A stretch of DNA of 30,866 nucleotides from assembly GCA_038214085.1 (NCBI GenBank), contig JBBQSF010000019.1, positions 1 to 30,866 on the forward strand. The letters run 5' to 3'. A program made the position numbers and the translations under genes. This document shows, piece by piece, positions 30,858 to 30,866 of the stretch (within the stretch, counting starts at the first letter, position 1; every line of letters begins with the position of its first letter). Below the pieces are notes generated by a model. It ran no database searches, was not told the DNA's origin, and was given only the letters and a program-made list of their open reading frames with translations. The stretch comes from JBBQSF01 sp038214085. Its GTDB lineage: Bacteria > Bacteroidota > Bacteroidia > Bacteroidales > CG2-30-32-10.

Positions 30858-30866
30858 ATGAAATAC
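30858..30866 (+). CDS. Possible start of a further gene, cut by the window edge
   Basis: ATG AAA TAC begins 8 bp after the OmpH-like gene's stop and runs to the window end. Only three codons are visible, so its identity cannot be judged; position suggests the same operon. Confidence 0.3.

Overview
The window is AT-rich DNA from a member of the Bacteroidota, most likely an anaerobic or microaerobic environmental lineage. The signs are a seven-bladed propeller protein with a type IX secretion (T9SS) C-terminal sorting domain, a PorE-like TPR/PD40/OmpA protein, a peptidase of family S46, an MbnP-type lipoprotein, and several upstream regions matching the Bacteroidetes promoter form TTTG/TTG-(17 to 23 bp)-TAnnTTTG. 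No rRNA, tRNA, CRISPR array, transposase or integrase was seen. Several gene starts were moved downstream because the longest reading frame begins at a TTG inside or upstream of a promoter box.

Positions 1-7.3 kb are an accessory region. It opens with a Bro-N/Fic fusion and a lipoprotein, followed by a hairpin-rich gap. Next is a complete type II restriction-modification system (regulator-methyltransferase rightward, C protein-endonuclease leftward) whose two inward-facing operons share the same upstream element, including a hairpin with three compensatory base-pair changes. Then comes a GNAT-like gene with a 55-residue partner, lying between two long imperfect palindromes that resemble integron attC sites (about 6215-6344 and 7141-7272). 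The stretch looks like an array of exchangeable cassettes without a visible recombinase.

Positions 7.3-13.6 kb hold mainly lineage-specific genes: a two-gene operon of unknown function, the T9SS propeller protein, two 58-residue proteins, a flavin split-barrel protein, a secreted protein of unknown function and a small zinc-ribbon protein.

Positions 13.6-22.6 kb are all on the minus strand: an S46 dipeptidyl-peptidase, then a six-gene sulfur/redox operon (molybdopterin catalytic subunit with Tat signal, four-cluster ferredoxin, NrfD/PsrC membrane anchor, two half-size YeeE/YedE permeases, and a rhodanese-like protein), and upstream of it a solitary MbnP-type lipoprotein. The rhodanese-like protein has Ser in place of the catalytic Cys. 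Its only Cys is the very last residue, at the end of a Lys-rich tail ending Gly-Gly-Cys, reminiscent of the SoxY swinging arm. This operon is the best candidate here for an undescribed system: transport of a sulfur compound coupled to a quinone-linked Mo enzyme and a possible sulfur-carrier arm.

Positions 22.7-30.9 kb are core genome: ispE, a porE-like gene, an HD-domain gene coupled to aroA, recQ, and an OmpH/Skp-like gene, with a further gene apparently starting at the window edge.
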